Source: Hassallia sp050875635
GTDB lineage: Bacteria > Cyanobacteriota > Cyanobacteriia > Cyanobacteriales > Nostocaceae
Assembly: GCF_050875635.1 (NCBI RefSeq)
Contig: NZ_JBPAOH010000002.1
Coordinates: 62,001 to 126,000, forward strand
Direction: 5' to 3'
Length of the DNA: 64,000 bases
A model generated the notes under the pieces. It saw only the letters and a list, made by a program, of their open reading frames with translations, searched no databases and had not been told where the DNA came from. Position 1 is the stretch's first letter. Each line of letters opens with the position of its first letter. Both the position numbers and the translations under genes were made by a program. Below are positions 1 to 9,008 of this stretch, piece after piece.

Positions 1-471
1 ACAAACGCCAGTGTTTTTGTCGAAACTGGAACTTATTTAGGTGTAACCACCAAAAGATGTGCCCCCATTTTCAATCAAGTCTACACAATTGAGCTTGATA
101 AAGAACTTGCAGAACTTGCCAAAAGTTTTTTATCTAATAACAAAAACGTTGAAGTTATTCAAGGAGATGCTTTAGAAGTATTGCCTCAATTATTAAAGCG
201 TGAAGAAATTAACGATGCGCTGGTATTTCTAGATGGTCACTTTTCGGGTGGGATAACTGCATGTGGAGAAATACCAGAACCAGGAATTGAAGAAATAAAA
301 ATACTTGCTCAACACAAACACAAAATTAGGTGTATTGTTGTTGATGATTTTCGTTCATTTGGAACCGAGTCAAGTTTTCCCACAAAATTTGAATTACTGA
401 AAGCAGCAGAAGAGTATTTTTCTGATTATGAAATAACTGTTCACCTAGATCAGTTAATTATTGTCAAGTGA
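1..471 (+). CDS. Class I SAM-dependent methyltransferase-like protein (5' truncated)
   Basis: The reading frame is open from base 1, so the window cuts off the N-terminus; 156 codons plus stop are present. The visible part starts just before a glycine motif (VETGTYLGVTT) typical of SAM-binding motif I, followed by an acidic strand end (TIELDKE) that would hold the SAM ribose. A later FLDGHFSGG segment resembles the metal/substrate loop of small O-methyltransferase-type enzymes. A first in-frame ATG-less stretch means an internal start near position 181 would lose motif I and is unlikely. It leads a same-strand glycan cluster, so a sugar or glycan substrate is likely. That role is inferred from context only. 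Confidence 0.7.
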   Translation, partial: TNASVFVETGTYLGVTTKRCAPIFNQVYTIELDKELAELAKSFLSNNKNVEVIQGDALEVLPQLLKREEINDALVFLDGHFSGGITACGEIPEPGIEEIKILAQHKHKIRCIVVDDFRSFGTESSFPTKFELLKAAEEYFSDYEITVHLDQLIIVK

Positions 472-506
472 AGTAATGCCAAAAACTTTTGACTGGCTAG
501 GTAAAC

Positions 507-1448
507 ATGTCCAAACAACCTACTTTATTAGTTTATCCCCAATTACCCAAAGCCGGCTTAGGCAACATGCTTTTAGTTTGGGCAAAAGCAGTTTTGTTTG
601 CTGATATAAATCACCTGCCTATTGTTGCACCTGTTTGGGGCAAAATTGCCATTGGTCCTTATTTAAGAGGTGAACGAGATAAAAGGTATTATGGTCATCT
701 CTTTTATCATAAAAATTATGAGTCACGATGGAAATCTTCTCTGGCAATTTTCAGAAAAAAATATCTTCACAATAATCCAGCAATATCTCAAATAGAATTA
801 TCTCATTTAGAGCCGAAAAATGTAGATTTGCATCTATTTATTTTTAATCAACTGCCACATTGGAGTGACTACTTTACAGATTTAAAAGAATATCAACCTC
901 TGATTAAGCAGAAACTGTATTCTATCATTCGTCCGTCAGTATTTGAAGCCATTTTAAATCGCCCAACCCCAGAAATCGGCATTCATATTAGAATGGGAGA
1001 CTTTAGAAAACTTAAACCGGAAGATGACTTCACTAAATTAGGTAATGTTCGCACACCTTTGAGTTGGTTTATTCAGGTTATTGATGCAGCTCGTAAAATT
1101 GCTGGTTATGATGTGCCTGTAACTATATTTTCAGACGGTTATGATCGCGAACTTGATGAACTGTTAAAACTTCCTCAAGTTTCCCGTGCAACTGCTGCTT
1201 CTGCTCTCTCCGATATGCTTACCTTGTCTAGAAGCAAGCTTTTGATTACTTCTTCAGGCAGCACATTTAGCAGTTGGGCTTCATATTTAGGACAATGCCC
1301 GACTATCTGGCATCCAGCACATTTCCATGCAGGTGTTTTTCCTGCTGATATTAGCCAGAGTATATTTGAAGGAGGGTTAGATCCAGAATCAATGACAGTT
1401 CCCGATTTACTAATTCATAATATCAAATTAGCATTTGCTTATTTGTAA
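507..1448 (+). CDS. GT11-like glycosyltransferase (alpha-1,2-fucosyltransferase type)
   Basis: The 313-residue protein carries HIRMGD at residues 160-165, the HxRxGD motif shared by GT11/GT23/GT10-type fucosyltransferases that binds the nucleotide-sugar phosphate. The N-terminus has a GLGNMLLVWA motif like the G-x-GNQ/M-hh loop of GT11 enzymes. Near the C-terminus, ITSSGSTFSSWASYLG resembles the conserved Ser/Thr-rich motif of that family. No signal peptide or membrane segment is seen, so it is probably cytoplasmic and builds a lipid-linked repeat unit. It lies 35 bp after the methyltransferase on the same strand. GT-B fold and family are fairly clear; donor and linkage are not readable. Confidence 0.7.
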   Translation: MSKQPTLLVYPQLPKAGLGNMLLVWAKAVLFADINHLPIVAPVWGKIAIGPYLRGERDKRYYGHLFYHKNYESRWKSSLAIFRKKYLHNNPAISQIELSHLEPKNVDLHLFIFNQLPHWSDYFTDLKEYQPLIKQKLYSIIRPSVFEAILNRPTPEIGIHIRMGDFRKLKPEDDFTKLGNVRTPLSWFIQVIDAARKIAGYDVPVTIFSDGYDRELDELLKLPQVSRATAASALSDMLTLSRSKLLITSSGSTFSSWASYLGQCPTIWHPAHFHAGVFPADISQSIFEGGLDPESMTVPDLLIHNIKLAFAYL

Positions 1449-1805
1449 TAGCTTTATCGTCGCTTCGCTCCTGGGTGTGGGGTGTGGGGGAGCCAGTGCG
1501 GTGGGCGGCTCTGCCGACTTGTAGCATCTGGCGTTGTGGGGTGTGGGGAAAACTTTCATGTTTTGTACATCCCACACCCAGGAGCGATTGGGTTTAAAAC
1601 CCCACCGTCGCTCTTAGTGTCAACAAGCAGGTTGGTGCAGCACCGATCCAATTGACCCCTACACCCTACACCCTACCCCCTACACCCTGTTCAATAGAGA
1701 AAGTATTACCTGCATTCAAAAGATTAAATAGCTTTTACTTAACGTCTATCGAGCCAATCACCCAGCAGATTTTAAAGATTAGCCAATTAGAGAATGGAAA
1801 AATAA
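1449..1805. repeat. Intergenic repeat-rich stretch between two glycosyltransferase genes
   Basis: This 357-bp gap holds G-rich GGTGTGGGG units (about 1475-1550) and the complementary CCCACACCCAGGAGCG around 1571-1586, which could pair with the opposite strand copy near 1468-1482. A CCCTACACCCTA tandem run follows at about 1660-1690. No convincing gene is seen; a 62-codon frame over the C-rich run has repeat composition. Confidence 0.6.
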
Positions 1806-2729
1806 ATGATAAGAATAGCCATTTTGATTCCCAGTTATAATAATGAAGATACTATTAATTATACCCTTGAATCTATCCAAACTCAGCGTGAATGGTTAAA
1901 GAAAATTTCTGCTGTTTATATTGCCGATGATTGTTCAAGCGATCGCACCATAGCATTGGCACAAGCAACTTGGCACTCACCCATCGGACTGCATATTTTG
2001 CCAGCAGATCGCAACCAAGGTCAATGGGAGAATGTAAATCGGGCAATAAATTTAATCAAAGAAACAGCAGATTGGTGTTTGATTTTACATTCTGATGATA
2101 TTGCCAAACCAAATTGGCTAGAAATGATAATTTCTAGAATAGAAGCTTGCTCAGAAAACATAGGTAGTATTTGCTCCAGTTGGGATAATTTAATGCCTGA
2201 TGGTTCTATAAAACAGGGAGAGGATGACCCTGATAAACAACTTGAAGTAATTGAGGGTAATGATGATGCCGTTAGGGGAACTTTACTTAAAGGTTGCTGG
2301 TGGCATATATCAGGTTGTGCTATTCGGGTTAAAATGCGTGAAGATTGTGGAAGCTTTAATCATAAATTTCCATACCAAGCTGATTGGGAATGGCTGCTGC
2401 GTTCTCTTAAGAGAGGATGGGCTGTTGAGTACATTCCTAGAACATTAATTTTGTACAGGCAAAATGTAAGTAGTGTTTCTTCTAAATCGTTCCAAACTCA
2501 TCGAGATATTAGAGAATTTTTGGAAATTATTCCCAAATATATAAATTTATTAGAGCCTAAAGATTTGTTTTATCTTTATCAACAAAGAATTAACTTTCTT
2601 TTCCGGCGGTTAGTCAAATCTTTAATTACACTAAATACTCAGAGAGTTTGGCAATCTTTCCAAGTATTTTTTATGTTGTTGGGCAGTTTGAGAGCATGTC
2701 AAAAGCAATTAAAGATGATTGATGAGTAA
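1806..2729 (+). CDS. Glycosyltransferase family 2
   Basis: The 307-residue protein begins with the GT2 (GT-A fold) signature IAILIPSYNNEDTI, then YIADDCSSDRT (nucleotide-binding acidic motif) and LHSDDIAKP, which holds the DxD-type metal/donor site. QADWEWLLRSLKRGW in the second half fits the acceptor/catalytic ExDxxLR-like region. The C-terminal 60 residues are basic and amphipathic and may contact the membrane. The start at 1806 is the first ATG placing the first beta-strand at the N-terminus. It belongs to the glycan cluster; sugar specificity cannot be told. Confidence 0.85.
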   Translation: MIRIAILIPSYNNEDTINYTLESIQTQREWLKKISAVYIADDCSSDRTIALAQATWHSPIGLHILPADRNQGQWENVNRAINLIKETADWCLILHSDDIAKPNWLEMIISRIEACSENIGSICSSWDNLMPDGSIKQGEDDPDKQLEVIEGNDDAVRGTLLKGCWWHISGCAIRVKMREDCGSFNHKFPYQADWEWLLRSLKRGWAVEYIPRTLILYRQNVSSVSSKSFQTHRDIREFLEIIPKYINLLEPKDLFYLYQQRINFLFRRLVKSLITLNTQRVWQSFQVFFMLLGSLRACQKQLKMIDE

Positions 2730-2793
2730 GAAATATATTTGCTGACTTTGTTAGTATTTATAGGAGTTAAATGAAACAAAAGCTTGGGTAACT

Positions 2794-4143
2794 ATGTTTA
2801 CAGTAGAGCGGCAGTGGTTAATTGTCTGGCTATTCGTCTGGGTGGGAGTGATGGGTTTGGTGGTCTACAGTCAATGGAATAGAAAATTACCCAGCGTCGG
2901 CTTTCCACTGTGTTATTTGTTCAATCTATCGATAAACCACTGGTTTGGAGCCATGATCTATTCCTTTCCGTGGTACTATCCCCAGTCTGCTTACTTACTT
3001 AGCGTCGGTTGCTCCCCAGAAAATACGATTTCAGGTTTTCAAGTAAGTGTGCTTGGTGTCATAGGATTCGGATTTGGCAGCGTATTTCTTGCTCCCTGGT
3101 TGCTAAGAAGTTTCAAACCCCCTTGGCTGCGGGAGATGCCAAAACAGCCTAACTTAAAGTTACCTAAAACTTACATTTTATTAGGGCTGCTTTTTTATTT
3201 TGTTATCGGACCAATTTTAAGTAAAATTCCTAGCGTCGCTGCCTTGACAGGTTCGGGTTTCTCATTGTTGTCTGTGGGTTTATGTTTAGCTTGCTGGAAA
3301 GCTTGGTGCATGGCTGATAACAAAGCCTTTCTATCTTGGCTGTTGATTTCCTGCTGTATACCTTTTTTATCTATGGTGAATGCAGGCTTTATTAGTTTTG
3401 GCGTAGCAGCAGTTCTGATTGTGCTGATATTCGTATTCACTTTTTACCGTCCCCGATGGCAAGTCTTAATTATCGGATTGCTGGTAATGTTTTTAGGTTT
3501 ATCTGTCTTAGTTACCTATTTTCGCGATCGCGATATAATCCGCGCTCAAGTTTGGGGTGGACAAAGTACCGAGTCACGAATTGAGCAAGTATGGAAAACA
3601 ATGACTAACTTCGAGTTTTTTAATGTCTACAAACAGCAACATTTAGAAGTAATTGATGGTCGGCTAAATATGAATATTGGAGTGGGTATGGCTATCAACC
3701 ACATCTCCGAAGGTATGGCTAAATTTGCTGATGGTGAAACGCTGGGGCAAGCAGTAATAGCAGTAGTTCCTCGTATTTTATGGCCCAACAAACCGGTATC
3801 TGCGGGTAGTGGGGACTTAGTCAGCCGATACACAGGCTTAGAGACTCCTCCGGGAACTAGTATAGGAGTAGGAAATGTTTTAGAGTTCTATCTCAACTTT
3901 GGTACATTGGGAGTAGTTTTCGGATTTATCCTTTTTGGCACTGTGCTGCGAGTATTTGATATCACAGCCGGACAAAAATTGCTCTCTGGTAATTGGGTAG
4001 GATTTGCTTCCTGGTTTCTGCCTGGACTGGGCTTGATGAATCCAGCCGGTTCCCTAGCAGAAGTGGTATCAAGTGTATCTGCCTCTGCGGTTCTGGTTTA
4101 TCTCATTAACAGGTTTTACCTGAACAAACAAAAAAGATTATAA
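2794..4143 (+). CDS. Wzy/O-antigen polymerase-like multi-pass membrane protein
   Basis: The 449-residue protein is mostly hydrophobic, with about 10-12 predicted membrane helices and one large polar loop at about residues 245-330. The loop contains a PRILWPNKP motif (about 328-336) and then a GVGNVLEFYLNFG segment, a pattern known from oligosaccharide repeat-unit polymerases (Wzy/EpsG-like). Such enzymes join lipid-linked repeat units in the periplasm. Position among glycosyltransferases supports this. No partner flippase (Wzx) or chain-length protein (Wzz) is in the window, so they may lie upstream. An O-antigen ligase (WaaL-type) is an alternative. Confidence 0.7.
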   Translation: MFTVERQWLIVWLFVWVGVMGLVVYSQWNRKLPSVGFPLCYLFNLSINHWFGAMIYSFPWYYPQSAYLLSVGCSPENTISGFQVSVLGVIGFGFGSVFLAPWLLRSFKPPWLREMPKQPNLKLPKTYILLGLLFYFVIGPILSKIPSVAALTGSGFSLLSVGLCLACWKAWCMADNKAFLSWLLISCCIPFLSMVNAGFISFGVAAVLIVLIFVFTFYRPRWQVLIIGLLVMFLGLSVLVTYFRDRDIIRAQVWGGQSTESRIEQVWKTMTNFEFFNVYKQQHLEVIDGRLNMNIGVGMAINHISEGMAKFADGETLGQAVIAVVPRILWPNKPVSAGSGDLVSRYTGLETPPGTSIGVGNVLEFYLNFGTLGVVFGFILFGTVLRVFDITAGQKLLSGNWVGFASWFLPGLGLMNPAGSLAEVVSSVSASAVLVYLINRFYLNKQKRL

Positions 4144-4265
4144 TTTGCTTTTTTCAGTCCAAAAAGGAAGGAGTAAATCTGATTTTATTTAGCTGATTGG
4201 TGCAGAAAAAGGGGCAATTAATACAAATATACTAGCTGCGATCAAAGCGAGATGCAGATGAAACT

Positions 4266-5249
4266 ATGTTTACTTTAAACTTCCAAAATATCAGCACTAG
4301 TCAAATAGTAAATGAACTAAAAAGCAAAGGATATTTTGTTTTTGAACAGGCATTGACCGAACAGTATGTTGAAGAACTACTTCTAGACGTAGATTTCAAT
4401 CAAATTATAGTTAATAATAATGATGTTGGTGTAGTTACTGCTTACAATCAAAAATTTTTAACTCATTGCCTTGGTAGCTCCAAAAAAGCCTACGATCTTA
4501 TCACATCTCAAAAGGTTTTAGATATATGCAAAGAATATTTTACTGACAGTTACAAGCTAACTAATCATAGAATTTATCAAACAAGCAAAATATCGCACAT
4601 GCCCTGGCATACAGACAATAATCGACAGGTTGGTAAGCAATTAGTCAGCAAACATAATATGCCGGGACTATTATTTTTGTTTTATTTATCGGACGTAACT
4701 AAAAATCCATTTCAATATCTAAAAGATTCTCACAAATGGTCTCACAAATATAGTCACGAGATTTACCTTAGTGATCGCTTTATCGATAATAACTATAAAC
4801 AAGATATTCTAACATTTATGATGAAAAAGGGAAGCCTTATCTTGTGCGATATCCACGGAGTACATAGAGCAGAACCTTTTCAAGATAATCGTTACACCAG
4901 AACTACCTTACTGTTTCAGGTCGATCAAGTTGGTAATGAGAACGCAGGACATGGTGAAAAAAACATCGTTAATACTGAGTACATTGATAATCCAACTCAA
5001 GAGGTGATGGATTACTTAGGATTTGGTTTTAAGAGAGAGTATCCGGCATTTCCTTGCACCTCAGTTGCCACCATGACACCTGAAGACATCTTGAAAATAC
5101 AAAAGCAGTTGTTACCCTTAACATTACAGGCTTTTGCCAAAAGTCTAGCAACATTTTTGTTACCTGGTGAGGTAAAAATTAATGCCAAGCGTTTGTTATG
5201 GCATCTCAAATCAAGCCGCTCAATGATAAGCAAACTTTTTAAAAAGTAA
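4266..5249 (+). CDS. Phytanoyl-CoA dioxygenase (PhyH) family protein
   Basis: The 327-residue protein has the Fe(II)/2-oxoglutarate facial triad: H115 and D117 in MPWHTDNNR, a distal histidine in the CDIHGVHRAEPF segment (H197 or H200) and R209 in DNRYTR as the likely 2-oxoglutarate clamp. PhyH enzymes hydroxylate or otherwise oxidise small molecules and, in glycan clusters, sometimes act on sugars or lipids. Its stop overlaps the start of the next gene by one base (TAATG), which suggests translational coupling with a GT4 glycosyltransferase. The substrate is unknown; a glycan or lipid modification is an inference. Confidence 0.8.
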   Translation: MFTLNFQNISTSQIVNELKSKGYFVFEQALTEQYVEELLLDVDFNQIIVNNNDVGVVTAYNQKFLTHCLGSSKKAYDLITSQKVLDICKEYFTDSYKLTNHRIYQTSKISHMPWHTDNNRQVGKQLVSKHNMPGLLFLFYLSDVTKNPFQYLKDSHKWSHKYSHEIYLSDRFIDNNYKQDILTFMMKKGSLILCDIHGVHRAEPFQDNRYTRTTLLFQVDQVGNENAGHGEKNIVNTEYIDNPTQEVMDYLGFGFKREYPAFPCTSVATMTPEDILKIQKQLLPLTLQAFAKSLATFLLPGEVKINAKRLLWHLKSSRSMISKLFKK

Positions 5250-6385
5250 TGAAAGTTTTGTTGCTAGCTAATTACCAACCAGATGCCATACAAAGCATGG
5301 ATTTGTTTGCTTCCATGCTAGAAATTTACTTAACTAAACTTGGTCATAAAGTGCGTGTAATTCGCCCAAAGCCTTGGTTTGGTACTATGTTTAAGTCATC
5401 CCCAAAGGTATTAATAAAATGGTTTGGTTACATTGATAAATTGATTCTTCCATTACAATTTAGCCAAACATTATCTTGGGCAGACGTAGTTCACATCTGC
5501 GATCATGGCAATGCAATTTACACCAAATATTTGCAAAATACGCCCCATGTTGTCACTTGTCATGATTTATTAGCAGTTCGTTGTGGTTTAGGAGAGTTTC
5601 CCGGATATCAAACTGGATGGACTGGTAAACTATTGCAGAAAATGATGATAAGAGGGCTAAATAAAGCCCAAAAAGTCGCGTGCGTTTCCAAACAAACTAA
5701 AAGCGATTTGATACGTCTTAGTTCTCTGCATGAAAATGATATAACAGTGATTTCTGTGGGTTTAAACTATCTGTATAAACCGATGGCTCAAGCAGATGCC
5801 AAGCAACGTTTAGCAGCTTTGGGAATTCCTCTAGATTGTCGATTTATTCTGCATGTAGGGGCAAATCATTGGTACAAAAATCGGCTAGGAGTTTTATCTA
5901 TTTTTCAGGCACTGATGTGTAAACTGCAACAACCATTTTATTTAGTTATGGCAGGAAAACCCATGACTGATGAAATGTATCAGTTTATCAAAACTCATAA
6001 TCTGGCTGAAAAAGTAATAGAGTTAGTAGAAGTTGATAACGAGAATTTGCGATCGCTCTATTCTGCTGCAACTGCTTTACTATTTCCTTCCCTGCAAGAA
6101 GGCTTTGGCTGGCCCATTATAGAAGCTCAAGCGTGTGGTTGTCCAGTGATTACATCAAATCGCCAGCCAATGAATGATGTCGGGGGAGAAGCAGCTATAT
6201 ACATAGAACCAGACAATCCCCAGTCAGCAGCAGAAAAAATTATCTGCCATCTTGACACGCTAGAAACACTTAAGTCAAAAGGATTTATTAATTCTCAAAG
6301 ATTTACAGCCGAAAAAATGATTGATGAATATGTTGAGCTTTATCAACAAGCAATTGATGAAAAATTTGGGAATCCAGCAGTGTAG
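5249..6385 (+). CDS. Glycosyltransferase family 4
   Basis: The 378-residue GT-B protein has the family-4 C-terminal donor site: ILHVGANHWYKNR (about residue 200), then LFPSLQEGFGWPIIEAQACG around 282-301, containing the E-x7-E motif that contacts the nucleotide sugar. The N-terminal domain starts with the usual Rossmann strand KVLLLANYQPD. It shares one base with the upstream dioxygenase gene and is followed after 30 bp by a second GT4 gene. It is probably cytosolic and extends a lipid-linked oligosaccharide. Donor and acceptor are unknown. Confidence 0.88.
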   Translation: MKVLLLANYQPDAIQSMDLFASMLEIYLTKLGHKVRVIRPKPWFGTMFKSSPKVLIKWFGYIDKLILPLQFSQTLSWADVVHICDHGNAIYTKYLQNTPHVVTCHDLLAVRCGLGEFPGYQTGWTGKLLQKMMIRGLNKAQKVACVSKQTKSDLIRLSSLHENDITVISVGLNYLYKPMAQADAKQRLAALGIPLDCRFILHVGANHWYKNRLGVLSIFQALMCKLQQPFYLVMAGKPMTDEMYQFIKTHNLAEKVIELVEVDNENLRSLYSAATALLFPSLQEGFGWPIIEAQACGCPVITSNRQPMNDVGGEAAIYIEPDNPQSAAEKIICHLDTLETLKSKGFINSQRFTAEKMIDEYVELYQQAIDEKFGNPAV

Positions 6386-6415
6386 GGAATTGCATTTACC
6401 TTCAGGGAGTGGGAG

Positions 6416-7624
6416 ATGAGATTAATTACATCAAATATTTTCTTAAAAAAGCCAGAAAGTCGCCAATATGAAAAAGATAAATGTTTAGATTTACATTTAT
6501 GGTTTCCTGATATTTTTGAATTTAAAGGAGGTATTCAAGTTTACTCAGCCTTTTTGCTAGAAGCATTACAAAGCTTATATCCTCAGATTGATTATGATGT
6601 TTTTCTGAAACATGATACTCGGTCAAGAGAATATTTTTCTTTTATAAATAAGACTAGATTTCATTTTGCCGGAAATTCGCCGATCGCTCTGCGGACAGTT
6701 GTATTTGCGGCTAAAATTTTCGGACATGGACTCTGGCAACGTCCTAACTTAGTTATTGCCTCTCATCTCAATTTTACAGTTGTTGCCTATTTGCTAAAAC
6801 GCTTAATGGGCACACCTTACTGGACTGTTGCCCACGGGGTAGATGCTTGGAATATCACCAACCCTACCCTGAAAACTGCTCTAAATAATGCCGATCGCAT
6901 TTTAGCTGTCAGCAGTTACACGCGCGATCGCCTGCTGAAAGAACAGAACCTAGATCCAGGTAAAATATCTCTTTTACCCAACACCTTCGACCCCAGTCGC
7001 TTCAAAATTGATGGCAAACCGTTACATTTGTTAGAGCGATACAAACTCAAACCCCAACAACCAATTATTTTAACCGTCTCTCGGTTAGCTAATACTGATG
7101 CCTACAAAGGCTATGACCAAATTTTACACGCTTTACCAAAAATTAAACAACAGCTTCCAGATGTTCATTACATTCTAGTTGGCAAAGGCAACGATCGCTC
7201 CCGGATTGAACAGCTAATTGTCGATCTCAATTTGCAAGATTGCGTTACCTTAGCAGGCTTTGTTGCAGATAGCGAACTGTGCGATTATTACAATATGAGC
7301 GATGTTTTTGCCATGCCCAGTCGAGGTGAAGGATTTGGGATAGTCTATTTAGAAGCACTCGCTTGTGGCAAACCGACTGTAGGGGGAAATCAAGATGGTG
7401 CAATTGATGCCTTATGTCACGGTACACTTGGAGCCTTGGTCGATCCTCAAGATGTGGATGCGATCGCTCAAACTCTCATCCAAATTTTACAAGGTACTTA
7501 TCCCAATCATTTAATGTATCAACCAGAAGCTTTACGACAAAAAGTAATTGATACATTTGGCTTCCGAAATTTCAAACAAACTCTGGCAGAACTGATGCAA
7601 AATTTTGCACCAATCTCTCAATAA
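6416..7624 (+). CDS. Glycosyltransferase family 4
   Basis: The 402-residue protein has ILTVSRLANTDAYKGYD (residues about 221-237) and MPSRGEGFGIVYLEALACGKP, the GT4 nucleotide-sugar site with E-x7-E. The N-terminal half has a GGIQVYSAFLLEAL motif (glycine-rich acceptor loop) and a THGV-like VAHGVDAWNI segment. A GGGAG-type ribosome site (CAGGGAGTGGGAG) lies just before the ATG at 6416. It sits between two other GT4 genes with gaps of 30 and 3 bp, so one transcript is likely. Confidence 0.88.
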   Translation: MRLITSNIFLKKPESRQYEKDKCLDLHLWFPDIFEFKGGIQVYSAFLLEALQSLYPQIDYDVFLKHDTRSREYFSFINKTRFHFAGNSPIALRTVVFAAKIFGHGLWQRPNLVIASHLNFTVVAYLLKRLMGTPYWTVAHGVDAWNITNPTLKTALNNADRILAVSSYTRDRLLKEQNLDPGKISLLPNTFDPSRFKIDGKPLHLLERYKLKPQQPIILTVSRLANTDAYKGYDQILHALPKIKQQLPDVHYILVGKGNDRSRIEQLIVDLNLQDCVTLAGFVADSELCDYYNMSDVFAMPSRGEGFGIVYLEALACGKPTVGGNQDGAIDALCHGTLGALVDPQDVDAIAQTLIQILQGTYPNHLMYQPEALRQKVIDTFGFRNFKQTLAELMQNFAPISQ

Positions 7625-7627
7625 TCA

Positions 7628-8962
7628 ATGAGACTTAATTTTTCAGCCGTTAAACCAGTAAATACAACTACAGATCAGCCCCAAGTCTGTCATGTGGTTG
7701 CAAGTATTAACCAAAACACTGGCGGCACTGCACATTTAGTTGCAGACCTAGCAGCAACCATTGCCAATCAAGGAATATCATCTCATTTATTCACTCTAGA
7801 TTATCAACAACTTGGTAGCCAAATTATACCTGCAAATGTCAAACTACATAGCTATCCCGCTACCTTTTTAAGCCAACACATGCGAGGATTTCATCCCCAA
7901 GCCAGTCATGCTTTATCGCAGTTAGCATCAACAGAATTAGATTTAGTTCACAATCATGGTTTGTGGATGTTTCCCAATCTTTATGCGCGGCAAGCTGCAA
8001 AATCGCATCATTTGCCTTTGGTAATTTCACCTCACGGTATGCTTGAGTCTTGGTCTTTAAAGCGCAGTCGCATCAAAAAGTGGCTTGCCTGGTCGCTGTA
8101 CGAGCGCAAAAATTTACATAGTGCTACAGTTTTCCACGCTACCTCTAGTGAAGAAGCAAACTCTATTCGTCAACTTAATTTGCAGCAAGCGATCGCTCTG
8201 ATTCCTAATGGTGTGCATCTTGCTGATTGCAATCAACAAGCGAGCAAAGAAGTATTAACAGAATTATTTCCGGAACTAATTGATAAGAAATGGTTGCTGT
8301 TTTTTTCTCGATTGCATCCCAAAAAAGGTATAGATAATTTACTCTACATTTGGCAAAAATTAGCCGCGAAATTTTTCGACTGGCATTTAATAATTGCTGG
8401 ACCTGATTTAATTGGCTACCAAGCAAAATTAGAATTGTTAGTAGAACAATTGAATTTGCAACAACGAGTAACTTTCACTGGTATGTTGTCGGGACAGCAG
8501 AAATTTTCCGCGCTCAGTAATAGTGATTTATTTATTTTACCAAGTCACTCAGAGAATTTTGGCATGGTAATAGCTGAGTCTTTAGCTTATGGTGTGCCTG
8601 CCATAACCACCAAGAATACTCCTTGGCAGGATTTGGCAACCTACGGCTGCGGTTGGTGGGTAGAAGACAATCAGCAGGCATTAATGATTGCTTTGATTGA
8701 AGCGATGGAAATGTCCTCTAACGAACTGCAAGCAATGGGTGAAAAAGGACGAAATTTGGTGTCAGTAAAATATTCTTGGAATTCTATCTCTAGGAAGATG
8801 GTAAATCTATATCACTGGATTATTGGTGGTGGTGAGCCACCAAGTTTTGTTCAGTTTTATGGTTCAGAAATGAGCGCACTCGTTATGAAAAAACGTTCGC
8901 CCTTGGCGTTGCCGGAGGCTACCGCAGAGGGCGCAGAGTTCACAGAGTTTGGGAGAGTTTGA
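7628..8962 (+). CDS. Glycosyltransferase family 4 with a repeat-derived C-terminal tail
   Basis: The 444-residue protein has GGTAHLVADLA (acceptor loop), ISPHGMLESWSLKR, LLFFSRLHPKKGIDNLL and LPSHSENFGMVIAESLAYG, all standard GT4 landmarks. The GT4 fold ends near residue 398 (NLYHWI). The remaining roughly 45 residues, from about 8826, are read from repeat DNA that includes CGTTCGCCCTTGGCGTTGCC. The same 20-mer occurs in reverse complement near 48437-48456 between two unrelated genes. The native stop was probably lost when that repeat arrived. The tail overlaps a longer reading of the next gene, another sign that it is recent. Confidence 0.85.
   Translation: MRLNFSAVKPVNTTTDQPQVCHVVASINQNTGGTAHLVADLAATIANQGISSHLFTLDYQQLGSQIIPANVKLHSYPATFLSQHMRGFHPQASHALSQLASTELDLVHNHGLWMFPNLYARQAAKSHHLPLVISPHGMLESWSLKRSRIKKWLAWSLYERKNLHSATVFHATSSEEANSIRQLNLQQAIALIPNGVHLADCNQQASKEVLTELFPELIDKKWLLFFSRLHPKKGIDNLLYIWQKLAAKFFDWHLIIAGPDLIGYQAKLELLVEQLNLQQRVTFTGMLSGQQKFSALSNSDLFILPSHSENFGMVIAESLAYGVPAITTKNTPWQDLATYGCGWWVEDNQQALMIALIEAMEMSSNELQAMGEKGRNLVSVKYSWNSISRKMVNLYHWIIGGGEPPSFVQFYGSEMSALVMKKRSPLALPEATAEGAEFTEFGRV
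8893..8946. repeat. Dispersed GC-rich repeat inside the 3' end of a GT4 gene
   Basis: CGTTCGCCCTTGGCGTTGCC (start about 8896) is followed by CGCAGAGGGCGCAGAG. The first unit recurs inverted at about 48437-48456; the second is close to the CGCAGAGGACGCAGAG units near 31211. It encodes the unusual tail of the upstream glycosyltransferase. Confidence 0.6.
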
Positions 8963-9008
8963 GAGGTTTTTGCGCTCATTCCTATGGTTATTAATTGGGA
9001 AGACTAAT

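Noticed and set aside
1652..1840. 62-codon frame before the first GT2 gene
   Set aside because: Its start is the CCCTACACCCTA tandem run and it overlaps the GT2 start in another frame.
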